DNA of 64,000 bases from contig MKUP01000014.1 of NCBI GenBank assembly GCA_001898625.1, positions 50,378 through 114,377 of the forward strand, given 5' to 3'. The notes beneath the pieces are model-generated. The model saw nothing but the letters and a program-made list of their open reading frames with translations. It was not told the origin of the DNA and ran no database searches. Both the position numbers and the translations under genes were made by a program. This DNA is from Burkholderiales bacterium 67-32. Its GTDB lineage: Bacteria; Pseudomonadota; Gammaproteobacteria; Burkholderiales; Burkholderiaceae_B. This document shows positions 51,505 to 60,789 of this stretch, in pieces (the first letter of the stretch is position 1; every line of letters begins with the position of its first letter).

Positions 51505-54291
51505 ATGCCATCATCGCTCACCGCCAACCGCTCCGGTCCCCTGGGCCGGGCCTTCGCCTGCGTGGCCCTATCCCTGGCCACCCTGCTGCCGCCGGCCACC
51601 CACGCGGCGCCCGCGCCGGCCACCGTGGCCGCCCTGCCCGCCGGCGTGCAGAAGCTGACCTCGGTCGAGGGCATCAACGAGTACCGGCTGAACAACGGCC
51701 TGCGCATCCTGCTGGCGCCCGACCAGTCCAAGCCGACCACCACCGTCAACATGACCTATCTCGTGGGCTCCCGCCAGGAGAACTACGGCGAGACCGGCAT
51801 GGCGCACCTGCTGGAACACATGCTGTTCAAGGGCACGCCCACGATGCGCAACGCGCTGGCCGAGTTCTCGCGCCGCGGCCTGCAGGCCAACGGCAGCACC
51901 TGGACCGACCGCACGAACTATTTCGCCAGCTTCGCCGCCAACGAGGCCAACCTCGACTGGTACCTGGGCTGGCAGGCCGACGCCATGGTCAACTCGCTGA
52001 TCGCGCGCAAGGACCTGGACTCGGAAATGACCGTGGTCCGCAACGAGATGGAAAGCGGCGAGAACAACCCGTTCCGCGTGCTGATGAGCAAGATGATGGC
52101 CACGGCCTATCAGTGGCACAACTACGGCAAGACCACGATAGGCGCGCGCTCGGACGTCGAGAACGTCGACATCGGCCGCCTGCAGGCCTTCTACCGCACC
52201 TACTACCAGCCGGACAACGCCGTGCTGATCGTCTCGGGCCAGTTCGACGAGGCCAAGACGCTGGCGGTCATCGCCCGCACCTTCGGCAAGATCCCCAAGC
52301 CCAAGCGCACCCTGCCGCGCCTGTACACCGAGGAACCGGTCCAGGACGGCGAACGCAGCGTCACGCTGCGCCGCTCCGGCGGCTCGCCCATGGTCGCGGC
52401 CATGTACCACACGCCGCAGGGCGGCGCGACCGACTCCGCGGCCATGGAAATGCTGGCCAGCATCCTGGGCGACGCGCCCTCGGGCCGGCTGTACAAGGCG
52501 CTGGTGGAAACCAAGCTGGCCGCCTCGACCTTCGGCTTCACCTTCGGCATGTACGACCCCGGCATGGTCATGATGGGCGTGCAGTTGCAGCCCGGCGCCA
52601 GCCTGGACGCCGCGCGCGACAAGATGCTGGAGACCATCGAGTCCATCAAGGCGCAGCCGATCACCAGTGAAGAGCTGGAGCGCGCGCGCACCCGCTGGCT
52701 CAAGGACTGGGACATGGCCTACAGCGACCCGCAGAAGGTGGGCGTATCGCTGTCCGAAAGCATTGCCCAGGGCGACTGGCGCCTGTTCTTCGTGACCCGC
52801 GACCGCATCCGCGACCTGAAGCTGGCCGACGTGCAGCGCGTGGCGGAAAGCTACCTGCTGCAATCGAACCGCACCCTGGGCACCTACATCCCGACCGACG
52901 GTCCCCAGCGCGCCCCCGCGCCGCAGCCCCTGGACCTGCAGGCCGAGCTGAAGGGCTACAAGGGCGACACCGACTTCGTGCAGGCCGAGGCCTTCGACGC
53001 CACGCCGGCCAACATCGACGCCCGCACTCAGCGCAAGACGCTGGACCTGCCCAACGGGCCGGTCAAGCTGGCGCTGCTGCCCAAGTCGACGCGCGGCCAC
53101 CTGGTCAACGCCCGGCTGGTGGTGCAGTTCGGCGATGCCCAGACGCTGCGCGGCCAGCGCGACATCTCCCGCGCCGTGGGCGCCCTGCTCGACAACGGCA
53201 CGGCCACGATGACGCGCCAGCAGATCGAGGACCGTTTCGATGCGCTGCGGGCGGACGTCGGCTTCGGCGGCGGCGGCACCAGCGCGGTGATCGACATCTC
53301 GACCACCCGCGACAACCTGCCCGCCACGCTGGAACTGGCGCTGGACGTGCTGCGCAACGCCAGCTTCCCCGAGGACCAGTTGGACGAATACCGCCGCCGC
53401 GGCCTGGCCTCGGTGGAAAGCGCCCGGCAGGAACCCACCGCGGTCGCGCAGCAGACCCTCGCGCGGCACGACAATCCGTGGCCTGCCGACGACCTGCGCT
53501 ACACCCCGAGCTTCGACGAGCAGGAGGCCGCCTACAAGGCGCTGACGCGCGACGCGCTGGTGCAGTTCCATGACCGCTTCTACGGCGCGGGCCGCGTGCG
53601 GCTGGCCGCCGTGGGCGACTTCGACCCGGCCGCGGTCGAGCAGTCCCTGACCAAGGGCCTGCAAGGCTGGAAACAGGCGCCGGCCTATACCCGTGTGGAC
53701 GACCCGTACCATGCGGTGCCCGCCAAGCGCTTCGACGTCTCGCTGCCCGACAAGGCCAACGCCTTCTACCTGTCGACCATGCCTGTGAAGTTGCAGGACA
53801 TCGACCCGGACTACCCCGCCGCCATGCTGGCGAACTACCTGCTGGGCAGCTCCGAGACCTCGCGGTTGTGGATGCGGGTGCGTGAACGCGAAGGCCTCTC
53901 GTACAACGTGCGCAGCCAGTTGTCGGCTTCGTCGTACGAACCCTCGGGCGCATGGACCCTGTATGCCATCTACGCGCCCAGCAACCGGGCGCGGCTGGAA
54001 ACCGCCATCAAGGAGGAATCCGAACGCGTGCTGCGCGACGGTTTCACCGCGGCGGAAGTCAAGGACGGCATCGATTCGCTGATGAACCTGCGCCATCTGG
54101 CCCGCGCGCAGGACCGGCGGCTGGTGGGAGCTTGGTCGGATTACCTGGACCTGGACCGCACCTTCGCTTTCGCGGCCGAATCCGACCGCAAGCTGAAGGC
54201 GCTGACCGCCGAGCAGGTCAACGCGGCGCTGCGCAAGTACTTCAAGCCCGAGGACTTCAGCACCGCGGTGGCGGGGACGTTCAAACCGTAG
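51505..54291 (+). CDS. M16-family zinc metallopeptidase (double domain)
   Basis: A 928-residue exported protein: signal peptide about 1-34 (PPATHA), then an active M16 half with the inverted zinc motif H101-LL-E104-H105 and the third ligand Glu in VRNEMESGENNPF. The second, inactive M16 half spans roughly 500-920 (RTQRKTLDLPNGPVKLALLP, ARQEPTAVAQQTLARHDNPW). Pitrilysin/PqqL-type periplasmic enzymes of this size degrade small peptides. The 3' end overlaps the convergent DUF2889 gene by 11 bases. Confidence 0.9.
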   Translation: MPSSLTANRSGPLGRAFACVALSLATLLPPATHAAPAPATVAALPAGVQKLTSVEGINEYRLNNGLRILLAPDQSKPTTTVNMTYLVGSRQENYGETGMAHLLEHMLFKGTPTMRNALAEFSRRGLQANGSTWTDRTNYFASFAANEANLDWYLGWQADAMVNSLIARKDLDSEMTVVRNEMESGENNPFRVLMSKMMATAYQWHNYGKTTIGARSDVENVDIGRLQAFYRTYYQPDNAVLIVSGQFDEAKTLAVIARTFGKIPKPKRTLPRLYTEEPVQDGERSVTLRRSGGSPMVAAMYHTPQGGATDSAAMEMLASILGDAPSGRLYKALVETKLAASTFGFTFGMYDPGMVMMGVQLQPGASLDAARDKMLETIESIKAQPITSEELERARTRWLKDWDMAYSDPQKVGVSLSESIAQGDWRLFFVTRDRIRDLKLADVQRVAESYLLQSNRTLGTYIPTDGPQRAPAPQPLDLQAELKGYKGDTDFVQAEAFDATPANIDARTQRKTLDLPNGPVKLALLPKSTRGHLVNARLVVQFGDAQTLRGQRDISRAVGALLDNGTATMTRQQIEDRFDALRADVGFGGGGTSAVIDISTTRDNLPATLELALDVLRNASFPEDQLDEYRRRGLASVESARQEPTAVAQQTLARHDNPWPADDLRYTPSFDEQEAAYKALTRDALVQFHDRFYGAGRVRLAAVGDFDPAAVEQSLTKGLQGWKQAPAYTRVDDPYHAVPAKRFDVSLPDKANAFYLSTMPVKLQDIDPDYPAAMLANYLLGSSETSRLWMRVREREGLSYNVRSQLSASSYEPSGAWTLYAIYAPSNRARLETAIKEESERVLRDGFTAAEVKDGIDSLMNLRHLARAQDRRLVGAWSDYLDLDRTFAFAAESDRKLKALTAEQVNAALRKYFKPEDFSTAVAGTFKP

Positions 54292-54874
54292 TCCGCCCAC
54301 CCTCGGGAGGCCCGTCGCCGTCGGGCCTCCCGGCCGCATACCGCGGCCACAGCATCTTCACCACAGCCCGATCGCGGCCGTAGGCGAAACAGGAATCGAT
54401 CTTCTCCCGCGCCCGCTCCTCGCCCATCAGCAGGGGCGTGTCGCGCTGGAGCCCGCGTATGCCCTGCAAGGCCGTGGTCGCCATCGGCACCAGCATTTCC
54501 ATCAAGTGGGTACAACTGGCCGCGCCGCGCAGCCGGTCCTTGACCATGGCCGTCCAGCCCCGGGCGATGCGCTCGCCGATCAGCACGCGCAGCGTGTCCG
54601 TCGCTTCCTTGCAAAGCGGCCACGGCGTCGAATCCGACGCCGCGACGATGTCCCGAATCACATAGGTGTCATCCACGGTCAGGCGTATCCACAAGTCGTG
54701 CAGCGCTTCCCCCGCGGGCAGTGGCTCGTCCGAACTCATGAGCTGGAAGGGAAAGGGCTTGCGATCGACCAGCCGGGCCTCCACGTCGTACAGACCGTCA
54801 TCGCGGGCGTAGGTCTGCATGTCGATGACGCGGTGGTGGACGGAGCGGCGGGCGGAGGGTTCCGGTAAAGGCAT
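54281..54874 (-). CDS. DUF2889 family protein
   Basis: A 197-residue soluble protein of the DUF2889 type: MPLPEPSARRSVHHRVIDMQ with YDVEARLVDRKPF, then DLWIRLTVDDTYVIRDIVAA, and a Cys-containing ASCTHLMEMLVPMATTALQGI block. DUF2889 genes often occur with aromatic or steroid degradation genes; no function is assigned. Convergent with, and overlapping by 11 bases, the M16 peptidase gene. Confidence 0.82.
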   Translation of the reverse strand: MPLPEPSARRSVHHRVIDMQTYARDDGLYDVEARLVDRKPFPFQLMSSDEPLPAGEALHDLWIRLTVDDTYVIRDIVAASDSTPWPLCKEATDTLRVLIGERIARGWTAMVKDRLRGAASCTHLMEMLVPMATTALQGIRGLQRDTPLLMGEERAREKIDSCFAYGRDRAVVKMLWPRYAAGRPDGDGPPEGGRTTV

Positions 54875-54964
54875 GATGGCAGGCTTCCTGGCTGGCGCCC
54901 AACCATTGTAGAGGCACCGGCCCGCGCGAACGAATCGGCGGGCTCCGCCTCCGTGCCAGGAACG

Positions 54965-56476
54965 CTAGGCTTGCGCTTCGGCCAGTACCACGGCCCGCTT
55001 GCGCCGGATGGCCGGCGCGAGCGCCAGCACGATCAGCAGCGCCGTGGCGATCAGCAGCCCCAGTGAAATGGGCCGGGTGACGAACACCGAGAAGTCGCCG
55101 CGCGCCACCATGAGCGTGCGCCGGAAACTCGTCTCCATCATGGGCCCCAGCACGAAGCCCAGCAGCAGCGGCACCGGCGAGATCGACAGCTTGCCGAACA
55201 GGTAGCCGGCCACGCCGAAGCCGGCGACCAGGAACACGTCCGCCACCGAGTTCTGGATGGAATAGACGCCGACGCAGCAGAACACCAGGATGGCCGGATA
55301 CAGCAGGCGGTACGGCACCTTGAGCAGCCGCACCCACAGCCCGATCAGCGGCAGGTTCAGGACTACCAGGATCAGGTTGCCTATCCACATCGAGGCGATC
55401 AGGCCCCAGAACAGCGCCGGGTGGCTGGTCATGACCTGCGGCCCCGGCTGGATGTTGTGGATGGTCATCGCGCCCAGCATCAGCGCCATGACGGCGCTGC
55501 CGGGAACGCCCAGCGTCAGCAGCGGGATGAAGTTGGTCTGCGCGGCGGCGTTGTTGGCAGCCTCGGGCGCAGCAACGCCTTCGATGGCGCCGTGTCCCAT
55601 TTCCGCCGACCGGGACGACAGCTTTTTCTCCAGCGTGTAGGCCGAGAAAGCGGAAATGGTCACGCCCGCTCCGGGCAGGATGCCCAGGGCCGACCCGAGC
55701 GCGGTGCCCCGGAGGATCGAGGGCGTCATCCTGCGGACGTCTTCCCGGGTGGGCATCAGGCTGGCGATGGGCGCGACGGCCGTCGTCCCGGTGGTCTTCT
55801 GCATTTCCAGGTTCGCCACGATCTCGGCCACGCCGAACAGGCCCATGGCCAGGCAGGTGAACTCGATACCCTCCATCAGTTGCGGAATCTCGAAAGCCAG
55901 CCGCACGGTGCCGCTGTTCACGTCGGTCCCGACCAGACCGAGGAGGATGCCGATGGCGATCATGCCCAGCGACACATCCAGCGACTCGGACGACAGCGCC
56001 ACGGCGCCGACCAGTCCCAGCAGCATCAGCGAGAAATACTCCGCCGGCCCGAACTTGAACGCCATCTCGGCCAGCGGCGCGGCGAACGCCGCCAGCAGCA
56101 GCACGCCGACGCAGCCGGCGAAAAAGGACGCGATGGCGGCCGTGGCAAGGGCCGGGCCCGCCCTGCCCTGCGTGGCCATGGCGTGCCCGTCGATCAGCGT
56201 GACCGCCGACGACGACTCGCCCGGCAGCTTCACCAGGATGGCGGTGGTCGAGCCGCCGTACTGGGCACCGTAGTAGATGCTGGCGAGCATGATGAGCGCC
56301 GACGTGGGCGGCAGCGCATAAGTGATGGGCAGCAGCATCGCGATGGTCGGCACCGGCCCCAGGCCGGGCAGGACGCCGATCAGGGTGCCCAGCAGGCAGC
56401 CCGTGAAGGCATAGGCTAGGTTCTGCCATGAAAGCGCGGTGGCGAAGCCCAGCGCCAGATGGTCCAGCAATTCCAT
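54965..56476 (-). CDS. tctA: Tripartite tricarboxylate transporter, large membrane subunit TctA
   Basis: A 503-residue protein with about twelve helices. TctA marks: GTLIGVLPGLGPVPTIAMLLP near the start, SIYYGAQYGGSTTAILVKLPGE, and the second repeat GILPGAGVTISAFSAYTLEKK with EAANNAAAQTNFIPLLTLGVP. It forms the sodium- or proton-coupled channel with TctB and the TctC encoded upstream. Last gene of the leftward rhodanese-tctC-tctB-tctA unit; 10 bases separate it from tctB. Confidence 0.93.
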   Translation of the reverse strand: MELLDHLALGFATALSWQNLAYAFTGCLLGTLIGVLPGLGPVPTIAMLLPITYALPPTSALIMLASIYYGAQYGGSTTAILVKLPGESSSAVTLIDGHAMATQGRAGPALATAAIASFFAGCVGVLLLAAFAAPLAEMAFKFGPAEYFSLMLLGLVGAVALSSESLDVSLGMIAIGILLGLVGTDVNSGTVRLAFEIPQLMEGIEFTCLAMGLFGVAEIVANLEMQKTTGTTAVAPIASLMPTREDVRRMTPSILRGTALGSALGILPGAGVTISAFSAYTLEKKLSSRSAEMGHGAIEGVAAPEAANNAAAQTNFIPLLTLGVPGSAVMALMLGAMTIHNIQPGPQVMTSHPALFWGLIASMWIGNLILVVLNLPLIGLWVRLLKVPYRLLYPAILVFCCVGVYSIQNSVADVFLVAGFGVAGYLFGKLSISPVPLLLGFVLGPMMETSFRRTLMVARGDFSVFVTRPISLGLLIATALLIVLALAPAIRRKRAVVLAEAQA

Positions 56477-56486
56477 TCAGCGCTCC

Positions 56487-56945
56487 TCAGTCCAGGAAAG
56501 CGGGCCACAGGCTGAACGGCAACCCCAGCCCGTAGACGAACGCGCCGACGATCAGCACCACCATCACGGCCGCGTTGGCCAGCGCGCCGCGCCAGGTGAA
56601 CTCATGGCTGGCGCGGCTGGCGACGACGACCAGCGTGGCGATCGCCAGCACCAGCCCCAGGGGCTTGAGCATGACGCCGAACAGCACCACCGATCCGGTC
56701 ATCCAGGACAGCGACTTGAAGTCCCAGCGCTCCAGCTTCTCCCGCGGCGCCCGCGCCGCGTACGCCCGCACGGTGATGGACAGGCCCAGCGCCGCCAGCA
56801 GGAGGCCCAGCCAGAACGGGAAATAGCCGGGCCCGATGCGCGCGGGCGTGCCCATGGGATAGCCCGAGGCGAGCAGCGACGTGCCGGCCCCGAGCAATAG
56901 ATACAGCAGGCCCGTGGCCAGCCTTTTTTCACTACGCGGATACAT
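56487..56945 (-). CDS. tctB: Tripartite tricarboxylate transporter, small membrane subunit TctB
   Basis: A 152-residue protein with four helices and the family block TPARIGPGYFPFWLGLLLAALG. It partners TctA. It lies between tctC (54 bases upstream) and tctA (10 bases downstream). Confidence 0.88.
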   Translation of the reverse strand: MYPRSEKRLATGLLYLLLGAGTSLLASGYPMGTPARIGPGYFPFWLGLLLAALGLSITVRAYAARAPREKLERWDFKSLSWMTGSVVLFGVMLKPLGLVLAIATLVVVASRASHEFTWRGALANAAVMVVLIVGAFVYGLGLPFSLWPAFLD

Positions 56946-56999
56946 GGTCCCCTCTTGGTCTTGTCGGTCGGTGCCGCGGGCGCGATGGCCCGCGTCCGC

Positions 57000-58004
57000 T
57001 TACTGCAAGGTGATGCGCGCGGCCTTGATGACCTGGGAATAGCGCTCCAGGTCCTGGCGGAGCGACTGGTCGAACTCGGCCGGCGTGCCGCCCGCGACGC
57101 CATATCCCATGCTCTCGACCTGCGCCTTGATGTCGGGCTGGCGCAGGATCTCCATCACGTCGCGGTTGATCTTTTCCACCACGGCCGCGGGCGTCTTGGC
57201 CGGCGCCAGGATGCCCTGCCACGACTCGACGTCGAACCCGGGCACGCCGGACTCCGCCACGGTGGGCACGTCGGGCAGCGCGGAAGAACGGTAGGAGGTC
57301 GTGACGGCCAGCGGCACCAGGCGCCCGGCCTTGATGAACTCGGTGACGGCGGCCATGGTGATCATGGTGGCGTCGATGTGCCCGCCCATGACGTCGACCG
57401 CGGCCGGACCGCCTCCGGGATACGGGATGTAGTTGACGTCGATGCCGGTCTGCGCCTGAATCATCTCGTGCGCGATGTGGGCGATGCCGCCGCTGGTCGG
57501 CAGGCCGACCGTCACCTGGCCCGGGGATTTCTTCGCCAGCGCCAGGTATTGCTGGAAGGTCTTGACGCCCAGCGTGGGCCGGACCACCAGGATCTGCGGA
57601 TTGGCAATGGCCCGCACCACGCCGGAGAAATCCTTGAGCGCATAGGGCGGCTTCTTGAGCAGCGCGGTGTTCAGCACCACGGCGTCGCTGTGCAGCAGCA
57701 AGGTGTAGCCGTCGGGCGCCGCCTTGGCCACCTGCGCCGCGCCGATCGAACCGCCGGCCCCGGTGACGTTCTCCACCACCACGGCCTGGCCCCACTTGGC
57801 ATTCAGTTTTTCCGCCAACAGGCGGGCGATCTTGTCGGTGCTGCCGCCGGCCGATACCGGCACCACCATCCGGACCGTCTTGGCCGGAAACGTGCCCGCA
57901 TCGGCCGCCTGCCCCGGGCTCGCCCAGGCCACGGCCACCGCGGCGGCCAGGACCAGGCCGGATGTCGACACCTTGCCGCTCCGCTTCGTGTTCTTGATTT
58001 TCAT
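57000..58004 (-). CDS. Tripartite tricarboxylate transporter receptor TctC (Bug family)
   Basis: A 334-residue periplasmic binding protein with a signal peptide (ASPGQAADA). Bug blocks: FPAKTVRMVVPVSAGGSTDKIAR, NVTGAGGSIGAAQVAK, ITMAAVTEFIKAGRLVPLAV and LPDVPTVAESG. GAGGAGG stands before the ATG at 58004. It follows the four-domain rhodanese gene by 17 bases, so the cargo may be a sulfur-containing or related carboxylate; that link is inference. Confidence 0.9.
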   Translation of the reverse strand: MKIKNTKRSGKVSTSGLVLAAAVAVAWASPGQAADAGTFPAKTVRMVVPVSAGGSTDKIARLLAEKLNAKWGQAVVVENVTGAGGSIGAAQVAKAAPDGYTLLLHSDAVVLNTALLKKPPYALKDFSGVVRAIANPQILVVRPTLGVKTFQQYLALAKKSPGQVTVGLPTSGGIAHIAHEMIQAQTGIDVNYIPYPGGGPAAVDVMGGHIDATMITMAAVTEFIKAGRLVPLAVTTSYRSSALPDVPTVAESGVPGFDVESWQGILAPAKTPAAVVEKINRDVMEILRQPDIKAQVESMGYGVAGGTPAEFDQSLRQDLERYSQVIKAARITLQ

Positions 58005-58021
58005 GCTTTCCTCCTCAGGTT

Positions 58022-59599
58022 TCATGGCGAGATGCGATATGCGCCCCGCTCTCTTGCGTCGAGTTGTCCGATCAGGCCCGTCTCCCAGGCGAGATAGCGC
58101 CGGGCGGCCTCCTTGTTGCCGTCGTGCCTGTCGTGGACGAAAAATAGAAAATCGATGCAGTCCGCATCGGACGGCGTATCGGGCGTGGCCTCGACGGCCA
58201 GCCCCGCTTCCCGCCACTGCGCGACGGGCGCGATCAGCGCGCGCGCGCCGGCGCGGATCTCGTCTGGCAACTCGCCCGCGGCCAGCGCAGCCAGCTCGGC
58301 GTTGGCCGCCACCAGCACCAGCGTACCGGCCCGCGCCTGGCCCGCCATGCGCGGCCGGATCGCCCAGCGCGCCCCCGCTATGTGCGCCTGGCGATAGGCC
58401 ATGCTGGCGCGGACGTCCAGGATCTGCACCTCGCCCGCGGCCACCATTCCGGCCAGTTCGCCAGGGCCGATCACCGGCAGGCCGGGCACGGCGGTGGCAG
58501 GCACCGGCGCCGGCAGTTCCGCGCGCGCGCGGGCCCATTCCGCCGCGGGCAGCACATGGATCTCACGTCCCATCTGCGCCAGCCAGCTCGCCACTACCCG
58601 TGCGCGGACGCCGTCGTCGTCCGTCACCACCAGCCGGGCACCCTTGACCCCCACGTACAGGTCCGTGCCCTGCAGGAGCTGTCCGCCCGGCGCATGCTGC
58701 GCGCCCGGCAGCGTGCCGGCGGCGAACTCCTCGCCGGTGCGCACGTCCAGCAGGAAGGTGGTGCGGTCCGCCTGGCGCATCCAGCCCGCCAGCGTCGCCG
58801 CATCGACGTCGGCGACGCCGTGCCGGCCGGCCAGTTCCCGTGCCTTGTCCCGCCGCGCCTGCAAGGCCGGCTCCGCCGCGTCCACCTGCGGATAACGCCT
58901 GTCGTTGCCGTGCTCCAGCGCGAGGTCGCTCAGGTACCAGCCCTGCGTGCCGTTCTCCAGGGCGTAGACGGGATTCGGGATGCCGATGTTGATCAGGGTC
59001 TGCGCGCCGATGATGCTGCGGGTCCGGCCGGCGCAATTGACCACCACGGGCGTGGTGTCGTCCGGCACCAGCGCGTGGACGCGCAGCGCCAGCTCGCCGT
59101 TGGGGCAGCACACCGCGCCCGGGATGTTCATCTTGCGGAATTCGTCCAGCGGCCGGCCGTCCAGGACCACCACGGCCTCCCCGCGCGCCTGCATGGCGGC
59201 CAGCTCGGGAGCCTGGAGACGGGGCGTGTGATAGGCGTGCTCGACCAGTTCGCCGAAGGTCTTGGACGGCAGGTGCACGCCCTGGAACATCCCGTAGCCC
59301 TCGGCCTTCCAGGCGGCCACGCCGCCCCTCAGCACGTGCACCTGGCCGTAGCCCAGCGCCTTCAGCCGCGTAGCCGCGCGTTCGGCCACGCCATCGCCGT
59401 CGTCCAGCAGCACGACGGGCACGCTCTTGCGCGGCACCAGGCGCTCGGCATCCAGTTCCAGCCTGCTATAGGGGACCGACACGACGAAGAAGGGATGCGC
59501 TTCGCCGTACTGCCCATGCTCTCGCACGTCCAGGAAGGCGATCTCGCCACCTTCGTCCAGCCATTGTTTCGCTTGCCCTGCGGTGATGGTTTTGCTCAT
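58022..59599 (-). CDS. Four-domain rhodanese-like protein with one active-site cysteine
   Basis: A 525-residue cytoplasmic protein with four rhodanese domains in tandem (about 5-105, 125-230, 265-365, 375-460). Only the second has the active-site loop with cysteine: VVNCAGRTRS, Cys189. At the same place domain 1 has LLDDGDG, domain 3 VTDDDGVRA and domain 4 VAANAELA, so these are inactive folds. Such proteins move sulfane sulfur or act in thiol oxidation. ATG 59599 is used; an in-frame ATG at 59653 is possible and neither has a good ribosome site. It heads the tct operon. Confidence 0.85.
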   Translation of the reverse strand: MSKTITAGQAKQWLDEGGEIAFLDVREHGQYGEAHPFFVVSVPYSRLELDAERLVPRKSVPVVLLDDGDGVAERAATRLKALGYGQVHVLRGGVAAWKAEGYGMFQGVHLPSKTFGELVEHAYHTPRLQAPELAAMQARGEAVVVLDGRPLDEFRKMNIPGAVCCPNGELALRVHALVPDDTTPVVVNCAGRTRSIIGAQTLINIGIPNPVYALENGTQGWYLSDLALEHGNDRRYPQVDAAEPALQARRDKARELAGRHGVADVDAATLAGWMRQADRTTFLLDVRTGEEFAAGTLPGAQHAPGGQLLQGTDLYVGVKGARLVVTDDDGVRARVVASWLAQMGREIHVLPAAEWARARAELPAPVPATAVPGLPVIGPGELAGMVAAGEVQILDVRASMAYRQAHIAGARWAIRPRMAGQARAGTLVLVAANAELAALAAGELPDEIRAGARALIAPVAQWREAGLAVEATPDTPSDADCIDFLFFVHDRHDGNKEAARRYLAWETGLIGQLDARERGAYRISP

Positions 59600-59747
59600 G
59601 GGAGATATCTGTGGATGCGGCCGGTCGCCATCGCTTCCAGCCTGGGGTGACATCGATAAAACTATCGTTGAAACTTATAATTTCGTTGGCCGATCCACAG
59701 TCTATGTAGCGAAACCTCCCAGCACAATTTAGAAATCGACCCCCAAA

Positions 59748-59766
59748 ATATAAGCATCTCTTATAT
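59748..59766. promoter_or_regulatory. LysR-type dyad over the regulator start codon
   Basis: ATATAAG-CATCT-CTTATAT is a 7-5-7 inverted repeat and contains T-N11-A, the LysR box. It overlaps the ATG of the LysR gene at 59765, suggesting autoregulation. A second small dyad, CGATA-AAAC-TATCG, lies at 59654-59667 nearer the rhodanese gene. Confidence 0.45.
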
Positions 59767-60649
59767 GAAGAACTTCGACCTGACCCAGTTGCGCACCCTG
59801 GTGGCGATCGCGGAGCACGAGACCTACCTCGCGGCCGCGGAAAAGACGCACCGTACGCAAGCGGCGCTGACCCAGCAGATGCAGCGCCTGGAAGCCCAGG
59901 CGGGCGTGCCGCTGTTCGAGAAGGCGGGACGCTACAAGCGCCTGACGGCGCACGGGCGCAGGCTGCTGGACTACGCCAAGCACATGATCGCCATCAACGA
60001 CGAAGCCTGGCGGGCGCTGAAGGACCGCGAACTGACGGGCTCGCTGCGCGTGGGCTCGCCGCAGGACGTGGCGGACAGCATCCTGCCGCCGCTGCTGGCG
60101 AACATCGCTCGGCTGTCCCCCAGGCTGCAGATGGAAATCCACGTGGGCCGCAGCCCTTTCCTGATGGAGTCGCTGCGCGTGGGCGAACTGGACCTGACGG
60201 TGTCGACGCGCGAGGATCCGGCGCTGGAAGGCATGGTGCTGCGCACCTCGCCCACCGTCTGGCTGTGCGCGGCGGACTATGTCTTCGAACCCGGCAAGCC
60301 GGTGCCGCTGATCATCGCCGATGAACACAGCCTGTATCGCCGCATCGCGCTCACCGCGCTCGATTCGGCGCGGATGTCGTGGCGCACGGCTTATCTCGCG
60401 CCGCACATGATAGGCATCAAGGCGGCGATACGGGCCGGCCTGGGCGTCACCGCCCGCTCGGTGGAGCTGCTGGGGCCCGACATGCGCGTGCTGGGCGAGA
60501 AGGACGGCCTGCCCCGGCTGCCCGACGTGAGCTACTACCTCTGGATGCGCCCGGATTCGCTCAACCCGGTGCTGCGGCAGGTCTACGACGGGCTGAAGTC
60601 GACCTTGCGGCCGCTGGACCTGCGAAACCCAACAATTAGATCAAAATAA
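59765..60649 (+). CDS. LysR-family transcriptional regulator
   Basis: A 294-residue regulator. The N-terminal winged helix reads FDLTQLRTLVAIAEHETYLA, AAEKTHRTQAALTQQMQRLE and GVPLFEKAGRYKRLT; the effector domain spans about 90-290 (GSLRVGSPQDVADSILPPLL). Divergent from the rhodanese-tctCBA operon and separated from it by 165 bases, it is the likely regulator of that operon. Confidence 0.9.
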   Translation: MKNFDLTQLRTLVAIAEHETYLAAAEKTHRTQAALTQQMQRLEAQAGVPLFEKAGRYKRLTAHGRRLLDYAKHMIAINDEAWRALKDRELTGSLRVGSPQDVADSILPPLLANIARLSPRLQMEIHVGRSPFLMESLRVGELDLTVSTREDPALEGMVLRTSPTVWLCAADYVFEPGKPVPLIIADEHSLYRRIALTALDSARMSWRTAYLAPHMIGIKAAIRAGLGVTARSVELLGPDMRVLGEKDGLPRLPDVSYYLWMRPDSLNPVLRQVYDGLKSTLRPLDLRNPTIRSK

Positions 60650-60735
60650 CCACTAAAAACACAACGACAAAATTTTCATATGATGAATTTGAATCAATAT
60701 TAAAACAATCATCTTCAAAATAACCGAGGGCATAG

Positions 60736-60788
60736 TTGCCTAGGGTTTTTTTATTTGTATAATCTGATCAAATAAATCAATTTGATCA
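60736..60788 (+). promoter_or_regulatory. Promoter and operator-like dyad before the lactonase gene
   Basis: TTGCCT (60736-60741) and TATAAT (60758-60763), spacing 16, form a good promoter. TGATCAAAT (60765-60773) and ATTTGATCA (60780-60788) are a perfect 9-bp inverted repeat with 6 bases between, ending one base before the lactonase ATG. No ribosome site is visible. The surrounding 140 bases are strikingly AT-rich. Confidence 0.55.
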
Positions 60789-60789
60789 G

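Noticed and set aside
51568..54339. Open frame of 923 codons on the minus strand across the M16 peptidase gene
   Set aside because: Same antisense signature, no domain, fully covered by a recognised peptidase.
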